NCBI RefSeq assembly: GCF_024169925.1
Contig: NZ_JALJXF010000001.1
Coordinates: forward strand, 1,804,001 to 1,868,000
DNA: 64,000 nucleotides
Direction: 5' to 3'
Source of the DNA: Methylorubrum extorquens
GTDB taxonomy: Bacteria; Pseudomonadota; Alphaproteobacteria; Rhizobiales; Beijerinckiaceae
Part shown: piece by piece, positions 45,599-54,881 of the stretch
Position numbering within the stretch: position 1 is the first letter of the stretch
Layout of the letters: each line of letters begins with the position of its first letter
Position numbers and translations under genes: made by a program
Notes under the pieces: model-generated
Told to the model about the DNA's origin: nothing
Databases searched by the model: none
Seen by the model: only the letters and a program-made list of their open reading frames with translations

Positions 45599-45972
45599 GC
45601 GGCTCCGAACCAACCGAGGACGGGCTCGACGCCGACGCCGCCGGCATGGTGGAGGAGGGCCATTACCACCTGCGCCTCTACGTCGCCGGACAGACCGCCA
45701 AGTCGCTGACGGCGATGGCCAACCTCAAGCGCTTCTGCGAGGAGCACCTTGCCGGCCATTACGACATCGAGGTCATCGACCTGATGAAGAACCCGCAGCT
45801 CGCGGCCGGCGACCAGATCCTGGCGATCCCGACCCTCGTGCGCCGCCTGCCCGCACCGCTCAAGCGCATCATCGGCGACCTGTCCAACACCGAGAAGGTG
45901 CTGGTCGGCCTCGATATCCGGCCCCAGAACCTCGCCGAGACAAATCCCGCAACGAAGGTGGACGGCGTTTGA
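45595..45972 (+). CDS. kaiB: KaiB family protein, first copy
   Basis: 125 residues, ATG 45595 overlapping the kaiC stop. Thioredoxin-like KaiB fold: [21 protein letters not shown] and [17 protein letters not shown], then [23 protein letters not shown]. The N-terminus carries about 20 extra acidic residues compared with cyanobacterial KaiB. In cyanobacteria KaiB binds the KaiC CI ring after a fold switch. Coupled to a second, different KaiB gene. Confidence 0.93.
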
Positions 45973-46307
45973 GCGGCGGGGACATCACGGGCCACGGGGA
46001 AGCCGGGCGCACCCGGCTGCGCCTCTACGTCGCCGGCACCTCGCCGCGCTCGACCCGCAGCATCGAGAGCGTGCGCCGCCTGTGCGAACATCGGCTCGGG
46101 GGCGCATGCGACCTCGAAGTGGTCGACATCTACCAGCAATCGGCGCTCGCGGGCGCGGACGGCGTGGTCGCGGCGCCGACCCTGGTGCGGCTCTCCCCCC
46201 TCCCCGCCCGGCGCATCACCGGCGATCTGAGCGACGAGCGGCGCGTCCTCGACGGGCTTGGGCTCGAAGACCTCGCGCGCGAGATCGAGATCGCCGATGA
46301 GCGCTGA
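45969..46307 (+). CDS. KaiB family protein, second copy
   Basis: 112 residues from TTG 45969, overlapping the first kaiB stop (TTGA). Conserved [39 protein letters not shown] and [20 protein letters not shown]. It is clearly diverged from copy 1, so the pair may bind different states or partners. The last eleven bases overlap the kinase gene. Confidence 0.9.
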   Translation: MSGGDITGHGEAGRTRLRLYVAGTSPRSTRSIESVRRLCEHRLGGACDLEVVDIYQQSALAGADGVVAAPTLVRLSPLPARRITGDLSDERRVLDGLGLEDLAREIEIADER

Positions 46308-48060
46308 GCCCGCTTCCACGGCGCTGGACGAGGCGCAGGCGCGCATCCGTGAACTGGAGACGCGGCTGGAGGAGGTCGAGGACACCCTCGCGGCGATCCG
46401 CCGGGGCGATTTCGACGCCATCGTGGTCGAGGGTCCGGGCGGCGAGCGGCTCGTCTATACCCTGGAGAATGCCGACCGGCCCTACCGGGTGCTGATCGAG
46501 CAGATCCAGGAGGGCGCCTTCACCCTCGGCCCGGACGGGACGCTGCTCTACTGCAACCGCCGGCTCGCCGAGACCCTGGGAACCCCGCAGGAGCGCCTGA
46601 TCGGCCAGCCCTTCGCGCGCTTCGCCGCCGAGGGCCAGGGGGCGACCCTGGCCGCCCTGATCTCTCAGGCGGCGCGGATGCCGGCGCGCGGCGAGATCGC
46701 CCTGTGCGACGAGGCGGGGATCGAGCGCCCGGCCTACCTGTCGCTGAGCCGCCTCGACGGCGACGGCGACACCCTCCTCCTGTGCGGGGTGATCACCGAC
46801 CTCACGGCGGAGCGGCTGCGCCTGCACGAACTCGCCGAGGCCAACGCGCGCCTGCGCGCCGAGGTGGCCGAGCGCGAGCGGATCGAGGAGGCCCTGCGCC
46901 AGAGCCAGAAGATGGAGGCGGTGGGCCAGCTCACGGGGGGCGTGGCGCACGACTTCAACAACCTGCTCACCGTCATCAAATCCTCGACCGACCTGCTCAA
47001 GCGCCCCGATCTCGCCGAGGAGCGCCGCCGCCGCTACGTCGATGCCATCTCCGACACGGTGGCCCGCGCGGCCAAGCTGACCGGCCAGCTCCTCGCCTTC
47101 GCCCGGCGCCAAGCCTTGAAACCCGAGGTGTTCGATGCGGGCCGAGGCGTCGCGTCGGTGGCCGACATGGTCGGCACGCTCACCGGCGCGCGCATCCAGG
47201 TGAAAACCCTGATCGAGCCCTGTTTCGACGCGGCGGGCGAGCCCTTCGCCTGCCTCGTGGAAGCCGATCCGAGCCAGTTCGACACCGCGCTCGTCAACAT
47301 GGTGGTCAACGCCCGCGATGCCATGGACGGCGAGGGTACATTGAGCATCCGCGTCGGCCATGCCAGGCAGATCCCGGCGCTGCGCACCCATCCGGCCGTG
47401 CCCGGCGATTTCGTGGCGGTGTCGATCGGCGACACCGGCTCCGGCATCGCCCCGTCCGACCTGACGCGGATCTTCGAACCGTTCTTCACGACGAAGGGTG
47501 TCGGCCAGGGCACCGGCCTCGGGCTGTCCCAGGTCTTCGGCTTCGCCAAGCAGTCGGGCGGCGACATCGCGGTGGAGAGCGCGCTGGGACAGGGCACGAC
47601 CTTCACCCTGTTCCTGCCGCGGGCCAAGGTCGCGCCGACGATGGTCGAGTCCGCCGACGAGCCCGAGCCGCTGGCCCCCGGCCACGGCACCTGCGTGCTT
47701 CTGGTCGAAGACAACCGCGAGGTCGGCGCCTTCGCGACGCAGGCGCTCGCCGAACTCGGCTACGGCACCGTCTGGGCGATGGATGCGGAGCAGGCGCTGG
47801 CCGAACTCGACCGGACGCCGGAGCGCTTCGACGTGGTGTTCTCCGACGTGGTGATGCCCGGCATGAACGGCGTCGAACTCGCGCGCACGATCCTGGGGCG
47901 GACGCCCGGCATGCCGATCGTGCTCTCCTCCGGCTACAGCCACGTGCTGGCCGAGGATGGGCGCCACGGTTTCCCGCTGCTGCACAAGCCCTACTCGGTG
48001 GAAGACCTCTCGCGCATCCTGCGCCGGGCGATCCAGCGGCGCAGCGCAAGGGCGAAGTGA
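46297..48060 (+). CDS. Hybrid PAS-sensor histidine kinase of the kai operon
   Basis: 587 residues from ATG 46297, eleven bases inside kaiB copy 2. No membrane segment. An N-terminal coiled coil ([20 protein letters not shown]) is followed by a PAS domain (residues about 65-180), HisKA with [17 protein letters not shown], an ATPase domain with [18 protein letters not shown] and [11 protein letters not shown], and a C-terminal receiver with [11 protein letters not shown], phospho-acceptor in FSDVVMPG and lysine in LLHKPY. It could read the KaiC/KaiB state, as SasA does in cyanobacteria, although it lacks the SasA KaiB-like domain. Confidence 0.93.
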   Translation: MSAEPASTALDEAQARIRELETRLEEVEDTLAAIRRGDFDAIVVEGPGGERLVYTLENADRPYRVLIEQIQEGAFTLGPDGTLLYCNRRLAETLGTPQERLIGQPFARFAAEGQGATLAALISQAARMPARGEIALCDEAGIERPAYLSLSRLDGDGDTLLLCGVITDLTAERLRLHELAEANARLRAEVAERERIEEALRQSQKMEAVGQLTGGVAHDFNNLLTVIKSSTDLLKRPDLAEERRRRYVDAISDTVARAAKLTGQLLAFARRQALKPEVFDAGRGVASVADMVGTLTGARIQVKTLIEPCFDAAGEPFACLVEADPSQFDTALVNMVVNARDAMDGEGTLSIRVGHARQIPALRTHPAVPGDFVAVSIGDTGSGIAPSDLTRIFEPFFTTKGVGQGTGLGLSQVFGFAKQSGGDIAVESALGQGTTFTLFLPRAKVAPTMVESADEPEPLAPGHGTCVLLVEDNREVGAFATQALAELGYGTVWAMDAEQALAELDRTPERFDVVFSDVVMPGMNGVELARTILGRTPGMPIVLSSGYSHVLAEDGRHGFPLLHKPYSVEDLSRILRRAIQRRSARAK

Positions 48061-48109
48061 TTTTCCGATGATTTTCCCTTGGCCTGCAGCAGCTTACGCT
48101 GCGGGCAAG

Positions 48110-48137
48110 AAAAAAGGCTCGGATTGCTCCGAGCCTT
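48110..48137 (-). terminator. Intrinsic terminator of the Sua5 gene
   Basis: On the minus strand AAGGCTCGG and CCGAGCCTT form a perfect nine-base stem (48114-48137) with a six-base loop, followed by an uninterrupted run of T ending at 48110. It lies about 105 bases beyond the Sua5 stop and also separates it from the convergent kai operon. Confidence 0.85.
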
Positions 48138-48241
48138 GAAGGGAAAAGGCCATTGGGGGCTGAACTGGCCTTCGTGATCGGACAATGCACCGAGGGCGGT
48201 TTGGTTCCGCAAAAAAGTTCAACGAAAAATCGTGCCGGTTT

Positions 48242-49231
48242 TTAGCGCGGCGCCGCAGCCCGGCGTAGGCGGTCGTTGATCGCCTCGCCAAGCCCTTCCT
48301 CCGGCACCGGGGCGACGGCGATGGTCGGGGCGCCCGAGGCGTCGAGCCGACGCAGGGCTCCGAACAGCCGGGTGGCGGCCTCGGCCGGATCGCCGCGCTC
48401 GCTCAGGGATTCGACCGCCGCCGCATGCTCCAGCCCAGGGGGGCGGAAGGCACCGAACAGCAGAACCGCTTCGCCGGGCTCAACACTCTGTGCGCCGAGC
48501 CGCACCCCGGCCCGCGGCGCGTAGTGGGAGGCGAGAAGGCCGGGGCCCACGGGTCGCGAGCCCGGATCACCGGCCGCCTCGGGGGCAAAGCCCAGCACGG
48601 CCGCGAGGGCCTCCCCCGTCACCCCGCCGGGGCGCAGCAGCCGGGGCGGCCCGCCGAGGCAGGCGACCACGGTCGACTCGACCCCGACCGGGCACTCGCC
48701 CCCGTCGAGCACGGCTGCGATGCGCCCGTCGAGATCGGTCAGCACATGGTCGGCGCTTGTCGGGCTCACCCGCCCCGAGCGGTTGGCCGAGGGCGCCGCC
48801 ACCGGCCGCCCGGCCCGTTCCAGCAGCGCGCGGGCGATGGTGTGGGCCGGCACGCGCAAGGCGACGCTGTCGAGCCCGGCCCGGGCGAGATCGCAGACCG
48901 AGCCGCCGGGGGCCGCCGGCACCACCAGGGTCAGCGGCCCCGGCCAGAAGGCTTCAGCGAGCCGCAGGGCAGCCTCGTCGAACACCCCCTCGGCCCGTGC
49001 AGCCTCAGGCGTCGCGACATGGGCGATCAGCGGGTTGAAGCGCGGGCGGCCCTTGGCGGCATAGATCGCGGCGACCGCCTCCGGATCGGTGGCGTCGGCC
49101 CCGAGCCCGTAGACCGTCTCCGTCGGCAGGGCGACGAGGCGCCCGGCCCGGATCAGGGCAGCCGCCCGCGCGAGGCCGTCCGCGTCGGCCGACAGGCGCA
49201 GCGTGGGGATGGTTGACGGTAGGGCGTCCAT
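48242..49231 (-). CDS. L-threonylcarbamoyladenylate synthase, Sua5/YrdC/YwlC family
   Basis: 329 residues from ATG 49231, matching the two-domain Sua5 length; the longer upstream frame is unlikely. The N-terminal YrdC domain has LVALPTETVYGLGADA, AKGRPRFNPLIAHV and APSANRSGRVSPTSADHV. The C-terminal Sua5 domain begins about residue 225 (RPVGPGLLASHYAPRA). It forms threonylcarbamoyl-AMP from threonine, bicarbonate and ATP for t6A37 modification of tRNA. Divergent from the acyl-CoA dehydrogenase gene. Confidence 0.92.
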   Translation of the reverse strand: MDALPSTIPTLRLSADADGLARAAALIRAGRLVALPTETVYGLGADATDPEAVAAIYAAKGRPRFNPLIAHVATPEAARAEGVFDEAALRLAEAFWPGPLTLVVPAAPGGSVCDLARAGLDSVALRVPAHTIARALLERAGRPVAAPSANRSGRVSPTSADHVLTDLDGRIAAVLDGGECPVGVESTVVACLGGPPRLLRPGGVTGEALAAVLGFAPEAAGDPGSRPVGPGLLASHYAPRAGVRLGAQSVEPGEAVLLFGAFRPPGLEHAAAVESLSERGDPAEAATRLFGALRRLDASGAPTIAVAPVPEEGLGEAINDRLRRAAAPR

Positions 49232-49340
49232 GTCGGAGTGGATGCGAGGAAGAACGGCCGGCCGTAGACCCTTCAGCCGCAAGCCGTCAAACGGGATCGC
49301 CGCCCCCTCGACGCGCGGCGGGAGGAGCGGTGAACGGATC

Positions 49341-51104
49341 ATGAGCTATCGCGCGCCCGTCGAGGAGATAGTCTTCACGCTCCGCCACGTCGCAGACCTC
49401 GACGCCGTGCTGGCGCAGAGCGGGGCCGAGATCGGCCCTGACGATGCGGGGGCCATCCTCGAAGAGGCGGGCCGGTTCGCCGGCAACGTCATCGCCCCCT
49501 TGAACCGCATCGGCGACCGCCACGGCACGCCGTTCTCGGACGGCCGCGTCACCACCCCTCCGGGCTGGCGCGAGGCCTACCGCGCCTTCGTTGAGGGCGG
49601 ATGGAACGGCGTGCTCGCCGCGCCCGACCATGGCGGCCAAGGCCTGCCGCACCTGATCGCCGCCGCCTGCACCGAGATGTGGAACGGGGCCAACCTCGCC
49701 TTCGGCCTGTGCCCGATCCTCACCGTCGGCGGCATCGAGGCGCTGGCCGCCCACGGCTCCGATGATCTCAAGGGCCGCTACCTCGAAAAGCTGGTCTCGG
49801 GCGAGTGGACCGCGACCATGAACCTGACCGAGCCGCAGGCGGGCTCGGACCTCTCGGCTCTGCGCACCCGCGCCGAGCCCAACGGCGACGGCAGCTACCG
49901 GATCACAGGCGCCAAGATCTACATCACCTATGGCGAGCACGACCTGGCCGACAACATCTGCCACCTCGTGCTCGCCCGGCTCAAGGACGCGCCGGCCGGC
50001 ACCCGCGGCATCTCGCTGTTCCTCGTGCCGAAGGTGCTGCCGGATGGGCGCCTCAACGACCTGCGGTGTTCGGGCATCGAGCACAAGCTCGGCATCCACG
50101 CCTCGCCCACCTGCTCCATGGCCTTCGGTGACGCGGGCGGTGCCACCGGCTGGCTGATCGGCGAGGAGAACCGGGGGCTGGCCTGCATGTTCACGATGAT
50201 GAACTCGGCCCGGCTCAATGTCGGGCTGCAGGGCGTGGGCGTGGCGGAAGCTGCGTATCAGAAGGCCCTCGACTATGCCCGCGAGCGCCGCCAGGGCCGG
50301 GCACCGGGCTCCCCTGAGCCGGTCAGCGCCATCGTGGCGCATGCCGACATCCAGCGCACGCTGCTGACCATGAAGGCCTACACGGCGGCCTCCCGCGGCA
50401 TCTGCTACCTCACCGCGCAAGCGCTCGACGCCGCGCACGGCCCCGAGGGGAAGGCGGCGCATGACCGCGCCTCGCTGCTGACGCCGGTGGCCAAGGCCTT
50501 CTCGACCGACATCGCCAACGAGGTGACCTCGCTCGGCGTGCAGGTCCATGGCGGCATGGGCTTCGTCGAGGAGACGGGCGCGGCCCAGCTCATGCGCGAT
50601 GCACGCATCCTCGGCATCTACGAGGGCACCAATGGCATCCAGGCGATCGACCTCGTCACCCGCAAGCTGCCGCTCAACGGCGGCGTCACCGTCGGCGCGC
50701 AGATCGCCACGATGCGGCGGGTGGCGGAGGGGCTCCTGAAGGACGGCGCGCCCGGCTTCGGCCACGCGGCACCGCGCCTGCGCGAGGGCATCGGCAGCCT
50801 CGACCGGGCGACGAGCTTCCTCCTCAAGGCGCTCGCCTCGAACCGGCCGCAGGAGGCGCTCCCCGGCGCGACGCCGTATCTGCGCCTGTTCGGCCTGGTT
50901 CAGGGCGCGGCCTGCCTCGCGACGGCGGGGTTGGCTTCGAGCGCGGCCGTGAAGGCCGGCGAGACCGACCCCGCCCACGCCGCACGCATCGCGCTCGCCC
51001 GCTTCTTCGCCGAGAACCTGTTACCGGCGGCGACCGGCCTGGAGCAGTCGATTCTCTCGGGCGGGGACTTCGCCGACGATCCCGCCTTCGCGCTTGCGGG
51101 GTGA
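49341..51104 (+). CDS. Acyl-CoA dehydrogenase, long (DmdC-like) class
   Basis: 587 residues from ATG 49341. Typical motifs: MNLTEPQAGSDLSAL in the central domain, RLNVGLQGVGVAEAAYQKAL, and QVHGGMGFVEETGAAQLMRD followed by RILGIYEGTNGIQAIDL, whose Glu is the likely catalytic base. The extra C-terminal domain of about 130 residues places it with DmdC-like dehydrogenases. It oxidises an acyl-CoA with FAD and passes electrons to ETF; the chain-length preference is unknown. It ends four bases from the convergent TetR gene. Confidence 0.9.
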   Translation: MSYRAPVEEIVFTLRHVADLDAVLAQSGAEIGPDDAGAILEEAGRFAGNVIAPLNRIGDRHGTPFSDGRVTTPPGWREAYRAFVEGGWNGVLAAPDHGGQGLPHLIAAACTEMWNGANLAFGLCPILTVGGIEALAAHGSDDLKGRYLEKLVSGEWTATMNLTEPQAGSDLSALRTRAEPNGDGSYRITGAKIYITYGEHDLADNICHLVLARLKDAPAGTRGISLFLVPKVLPDGRLNDLRCSGIEHKLGIHASPTCSMAFGDAGGATGWLIGEENRGLACMFTMMNSARLNVGLQGVGVAEAAYQKALDYARERRQGRAPGSPEPVSAIVAHADIQRTLLTMKAYTAASRGICYLTAQALDAAHGPEGKAAHDRASLLTPVAKAFSTDIANEVTSLGVQVHGGMGFVEETGAAQLMRDARILGIYEGTNGIQAIDLVTRKLPLNGGVTVGAQIATMRRVAEGLLKDGAPGFGHAAPRLREGIGSLDRATSFLLKALASNRPQEALPGATPYLRLFGLVQGAACLATAGLASSAAVKAGETDPAHAARIALARFFAENLLPAATGLEQSILSGGDFADDPAFALAG

Positions 51105-51108
51105 GCAG

Positions 51109-51771
51109 TCACCCCGCCGTGGACGGTCCGTAGCCCGCGTAGAAGACGCGAATGGCTTCCGCGACCCGGTGGCCAATCTCGGCTTCGTCGGGCGCTTCAC
51201 CGGCGTTGAACAGCAGCCGCGTCAGCATCCCCGCTTGGCAGAGCTGGAGGAAGTGCTTGGCGGCAAGATCCGTGTCGTCGGCGCGCAGGCGCCCGGCGGC
51301 GACCTGGGCGTCGATATAGGCCTTCAGCCGCCCGACCCCGCAGGCCGGGCCGGCCTCGTAGAAGGCCTGCCCGAACCGGGGAAACTTCTCGCAGGCGCCG
51401 ATCACCATGCGGATGATCGAGACGTGCTCCGGCCGCGCCATCATCGTGAGGTAGCTGGTCCCGAGCCGCGTCAGCACGGCGCGGACATCCGGGTCGTCCT
51501 CGTCGAGCCGGAACAGGTTCTCGGCCAAACCCGCCTTCGCTTCGGTGGTCAGAGCCTCGAACAGGGCTTCCTTGCTGTCGAAGTAGACGTAGAGCGTGCC
51601 CTTCGAGACGTTGGCCGTCTTGGCGATCTCGCCCATGCTGGCCCCGTCGAAGCCCGACGCCATGAACACCTGACGCGCGCCCTCCAGGATCTGCCGGCGC
51701 TTTTCGCTCTCGCCCGTGGGCGTTCCCTGGGGGGCCGCCTGCCCCCGCTCCTGTATCGCCGCACTCGCCAT
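51109..51771 (-). CDS. TetR/AcrR-family repressor of the adjoining efflux genes
   Basis: 220 residues from ATG 51771; the frame can start at 51804 (231 residues), but the first 11 codons there have atypical third bases. The helix-turn-helix covers RRQILEGARQVFMASGFDGA and SMGEIAKTANVSKGTLYVYF, and the C-terminal domain is of the TetR_C type (ligand binding). It is divergent from emrA, and two near-identical palindromes flank its promoter, so it probably represses itself and the pump. Confidence 0.9.
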   Translation of the reverse strand: MASAAIQERGQAAPQGTPTGESEKRRQILEGARQVFMASGFDGASMGEIAKTANVSKGTLYVYFDSKEALFEALTTEAKAGLAENLFRLDEDDPDVRAVLTRLGTSYLTMMARPEHVSIIRMVIGACEKFPRFGQAFYEAGPACGVGRLKAYIDAQVAAGRLRADDTDLAAKHFLQLCQAGMLTRLLFNAGEAPDEAEIGHRVAEAIRVFYAGYGPSTAG

Positions 51772-51804
51772 CGCCTGAACCCGCTGACCCTGACTTGTCC
51801 GCAT

Positions 51805-51823
51805 TGACCGAACCGTTCAGTCA
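51805..51823. promoter_or_regulatory. TetR operator 1
   Basis: TGACCGAAC-C-GTTCAGTCA, nine-base arms with one mismatch. It lies just before the longer TetR start and covers the predicted start of TetR transcription. Confidence 0.75.
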
Positions 51824-51827
51824 ATGT

Positions 51828-51857
51828 TAGCTAGCCTCCGAATGAGGGCGGCGTCAA
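51828..51857 (-). promoter_or_regulatory. Predicted promoter of the TetR gene
   Basis: On the minus strand TTGACG (51857-51852) and TAGCTA (51833-51828) are separated by 18 bases. The implied start of transcription, near 51821, falls inside operator 1, the usual arrangement for repression. Confidence 0.5.
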
Positions 51858-51871
51858 CTCGACCCGTCGGG

Positions 51872-51890
51872 TGACCGAACGGTTCGGTCA
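51872..51890. promoter_or_regulatory. TetR operator 2
   Basis: TGACCGAAC-G-GTTCGGTCA, a perfect palindrome with nine-base arms. It lies directly upstream of the first ATG codons of the emrA gene. Near-identity to operator 1 marks both as targets of the same TetR protein. Confidence 0.8.
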
Positions 51891-51894
51891 ATGC

Positions 51895-53118
51895 ATGTCC
51901 GGGATGTCAGCCATGTCGCTGCGTGAGGATTCCCGCCGGTCGGAGGCCGCCCTTGAGACGGCCGAGGAGGAGCGGGCCGAGGCCGACCGCGCGCCGGCCG
52001 TGCGCCTCGCCCCTGTCGCCGAGCCGGTGCCGCCCTCCGCCGCCAAGCCACGCCGGCCGGTTCGGCGCGCGGTGCTGGGCCTCGTGCTCTGCGCAGGCCT
52101 AGGCGGCGGCGCCTATGCCGGCTGGGACTGGTGGACGGTCGGGCGCTTCTTCGTCAGCACCGATGACGCCTACGTGCAGGCGGACATTTCGGTTCTGGCC
52201 GCCAAGGTGTCGGGCTATCTGGCGGCGGTGCCGGTGGTGAACGGGCAGGCGGTGAAGCGGGGCGACGTCATCGCCCGGCTCGACGACGGCGATTACCGCC
52301 TCGCGGTGACGGCGGCGCAGGACAAGCTCGCCACCCAGGAGAGTACCATCGCCCGCGTCGGCCGGCAGGCGGAAGCCGCGCAGGCGCAGGTGCTGCAGAG
52401 CGCAGCGCAGATCGATGCCGCGCGGGCCGACGCCGTGCGGGCCGGCGCCGACTACGCCCGCGCCACGGGGATGCAGGCCGATTTCGTCGCGAAATCCCGT
52501 CTCGATCAGGCCAAGGCCGATCGCGATCGCACCGAGGCGGCGGTGAAGTCGGCCGAGGCCGCCCTCGTCGCTGCGCGAGCCAATGTCGAAGTGCTGAAGG
52601 CGCAGACACGCGAGGCCCAGAACCTCGCCGCGGAACTGCGCACCGCCGCCGACCGCGCGCGGCGCGACCTCGATTTCGCGGTGATCCGCGCGCCCTTCGA
52701 CGGCGTCGTCGGCAACAAGGCGGTGGAAGCCGGTGCCTACGTCTCCCCCGGCTCGCGCATCGCCGCCCTGGTGCCGCTGCAGAGCGTACGGGTCGATGCG
52801 AACTTCAAGGAGACGCAGCTTGGCCGCGTCCGGCCCGGCCAGGAGGTCCACATCCACGTGGACGCCTATCCCGACCGCGACATCGTCGGCACGGTCGAGT
52901 CGCTCTCGCCCGCCTCCGGCTCGGTCTTCAGCCTGCTGCCGCCGGACAACGCCACCGGCAACTTCACCAAGATCGTCCAGCGCCTACCGGTGCGCGTCCA
53001 CGTGCCCGAGGATGTCGCCCGCGAGGGCCTGCTGCGGCCCGGCCTGTCCGTGGTGGTGAAGGTCGATACCCGCGAGGGCGCCGACGCGCCGGTGCAGCGG
53101 CTCGCCGCCCGACACTGA
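51895..53118 (+). CDS. emrA: HlyD/EmrA-type membrane fusion protein
   Basis: 407 residues from ATG 51895 (ATG 51904 or 51913 also possible; the open frame from 51871 would start inside the operator). An acidic-basic cytosolic leader is followed by one membrane helix (AVLGLVLCAGLGGGAYAGW), the lipoyl-like half FVSTDDAYVQADISVLAAKVSGYL, an alpha-helical hairpin and a beta-barrel with VIRAPFDGVVGNKAVEAGAY. It links the inner-membrane pump at 53264 to an outer-membrane channel, which is not in this window. Confidence 0.9.
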   Translation: MSGMSAMSLREDSRRSEAALETAEEERAEADRAPAVRLAPVAEPVPPSAAKPRRPVRRAVLGLVLCAGLGGGAYAGWDWWTVGRFFVSTDDAYVQADISVLAAKVSGYLAAVPVVNGQAVKRGDVIARLDDGDYRLAVTAAQDKLATQESTIARVGRQAEAAQAQVLQSAAQIDAARADAVRAGADYARATGMQADFVAKSRLDQAKADRDRTEAAVKSAEAALVAARANVEVLKAQTREAQNLAAELRTAADRARRDLDFAVIRAPFDGVVGNKAVEAGAYVSPGSRIAALVPLQSVRVDANFKETQLGRVRPGQEVHIHVDAYPDRDIVGTVESLSPASGSVFSLLPPDNATGNFTKIVQRLPVRVHVPEDVAREGLLRPGLSVVVKVDTREGADAPVQRLAARH

Positions 53119-53160
53119 GACTTTATCGCCAGCCTGCGAGAGCCGGCCGGCGCCACCGCT

Positions 53161-53230
53161 CATCCCACCCGCAACCCCCTCCTGAGGTCGCGCTGCGAAG
53201 CGCAGGCCTCGAAGGATGAAGCCGCGAGTG
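53161..53230. repeat. Dispersed intergenic repeat, family B, copy 3
   Basis: It contains CCTCCTGAGGTCGCGCTGCG, the hairpin GCGCTGCGAAGCGC and CCTCGAAGGATGA, as at 11505-11567. It occupies most of the emrA-emrB gap, so it lies inside the transcript and may alter the pump/adaptor ratio. Confidence 0.7.
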
Positions 53231-53263
53231 GGACGGATCCTCGAACCGTCACCGAGGCGCCCC

Positions 53264-54841
53264 ATGGCCGCCACCGCGACCCTCGCCGCAAGCCCCGCCG
53301 CCGACCCGCCCCTCGACCGCCGCCGCATGGTGGCGTTCCTGTGCATGGTGTTCGGGATGTTCATGGCGATCCTCGACATCCAGATCGTCTCGGCCTCGCT
53401 GAACGAGATCCAGGCCGGCCTCTCGGCGTCGGGCGACGAGATCCCCTGGGTGCAGACGAGCTACCTCATCGCCGAGGTGATCTCGATCCCGCTCTCCGGC
53501 ACCCTGTCGCGGGTGCTCTCGACGCGCTGGATGTTCTCGATCTCGGCCGCCGGCTTCACGCTGATGAGCCTGATGTGCGCGACCTCCTCGTCGATCGGCG
53601 AGATGATCGTGTGGCGCGCCGCTCAAGGCTTCATCGGCGGCGGCATGATCCCGACCGTGTTCGCGGCGGCCTTCACGATCTTTCCGCCCTCCAAGCGCTC
53701 GATCGTCTCGCCGATGATCGGCCTCGTCGCGACGCTCGCCCCCACCATCGGACCGACCATCGGCGGCTACCTCACCGACCTGTTCTCCTGGCACTGGCTG
53801 TTCCTCATCAACATCGTGCCGGGCATCTTCGTCACGATCTCGACCTTCCTCCTGATCGATTTCGACCGGCCGAACTTCGACCTGCTCAAGTCCTTCGACT
53901 GGGCCGGGCTCGCCTTCATGGCAGGCTTCCTCGGCTGCCTCGAATACGTGTTGGAGGAGGGCCCGAACCACGACTGGCTGCAGGACGAGGCGGTGTTCGT
54001 CTGCGCCATCGTCTGCATGGTGTCGGCGGTCCTGTTCTTCGCCCGCGTCTTCACCGCCCGCCAGCCGATCGTCGACCTACGCGCCTTCTCGGACCGCAAC
54101 TTCGCCGCCGGCTGCGTCTTCAGCTTCGTGATGGGCATCGGCCTCTACGGCCTGACCTACCTCTACCCGGTCTATCTCGCCCGCGTGCGCGGCTACTCGG
54201 CGCTGCAGATCGGCGAGACGATGTTCGTCTCGGGGCTGTGCATGTTCGCCACCGCCCCGATCGCCGGAAAGCTGTCGGCCAAGCTCGATCCGCGCATCAT
54301 GATGGCGATGGGATTCTCCGGCTTTGCCCTCGGCACCTGGATCGTCACCGGACTGACCAAGGACTGGGATTTCGACGAGCTGCTTTGGCCCCAGGTGCTG
54401 CGCGGCTGCTCCTTGATGCTGTGCATGATCCCGATCAACAACATCGCGCTCGGCACCCTGCCGCCGGAGCGGATGAAGAACGCATCCGGTCTGTTCAACC
54501 TCACGCGCAACCTCGGCGGCGCGGTCGGCCTTGCCCTCATCAACACGGTGCTCAACGCCCGCTGGGATCTGCATCTCGCGCGCCTGCACGAGCGCTTCAC
54601 CTGGGCCAACGGCGCCGCGCTGGAGCGCCTCGACGCCATGCGGCGCCAGTTCGAGGTGTTCGGGGGCGACGCCAACGGCATGGCGCTGAAAGCGCTCAAC
54701 AACACCGTGCGGATTCAAGGCTTGGTGATGAGCTTCGAGGACGTGTTCCTCGTCCTTACCGTGCTGTTTCTGGTGATGGCCTGCGGCACGCCGCTGATCC
54801 GGCGTCCGCGCGGAGCGGCCCCGGCCGGTGCGGGGCATTGA
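53264..54841 (+). CDS. emrB: MFS transporter, DHA2 (EmrB/QacA) family
   Basis: 525 residues from ATG 53264 with GAGG seven bases upstream. Fourteen hydrophobic segments are expected. Recognisable signatures are MAILDIQIVSASLNEIQ in helix 1, WVQTSYLIAEVISIPLSG in helix 2 and PTIGPTIGGYLTDLFSWHWLF in helix 5. It exports hydrophobic or antibiotic compounds by proton antiport through EmrA. The substrate is unknown. Confidence 0.92.
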   Translation: MAATATLAASPAADPPLDRRRMVAFLCMVFGMFMAILDIQIVSASLNEIQAGLSASGDEIPWVQTSYLIAEVISIPLSGTLSRVLSTRWMFSISAAGFTLMSLMCATSSSIGEMIVWRAAQGFIGGGMIPTVFAAAFTIFPPSKRSIVSPMIGLVATLAPTIGPTIGGYLTDLFSWHWLFLINIVPGIFVTISTFLLIDFDRPNFDLLKSFDWAGLAFMAGFLGCLEYVLEEGPNHDWLQDEAVFVCAIVCMVSAVLFFARVFTARQPIVDLRAFSDRNFAAGCVFSFVMGIGLYGLTYLYPVYLARVRGYSALQIGETMFVSGLCMFATAPIAGKLSAKLDPRIMMAMGFSGFALGTWIVTGLTKDWDFDELLWPQVLRGCSLMLCMIPINNIALGTLPPERMKNASGLFNLTRNLGGAVGLALINTVLNARWDLHLARLHERFTWANGAALERLDAMRRQFEVFGGDANGMALKALNNTVRIQGLVMSFEDVFLVLTVLFLVMACGTPLIRRPRGAAPAGAGH

Positions 54842-54881
54842 GGGCGAGCAGTGACTTCCGGCTTCACGCGGACGACCCGCC

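Noticed and set aside
46297..48060. SasA orthologue
   Set aside because: The kinase has a PAS domain and a receiver and lacks the KaiB-like sensor domain of SasA.
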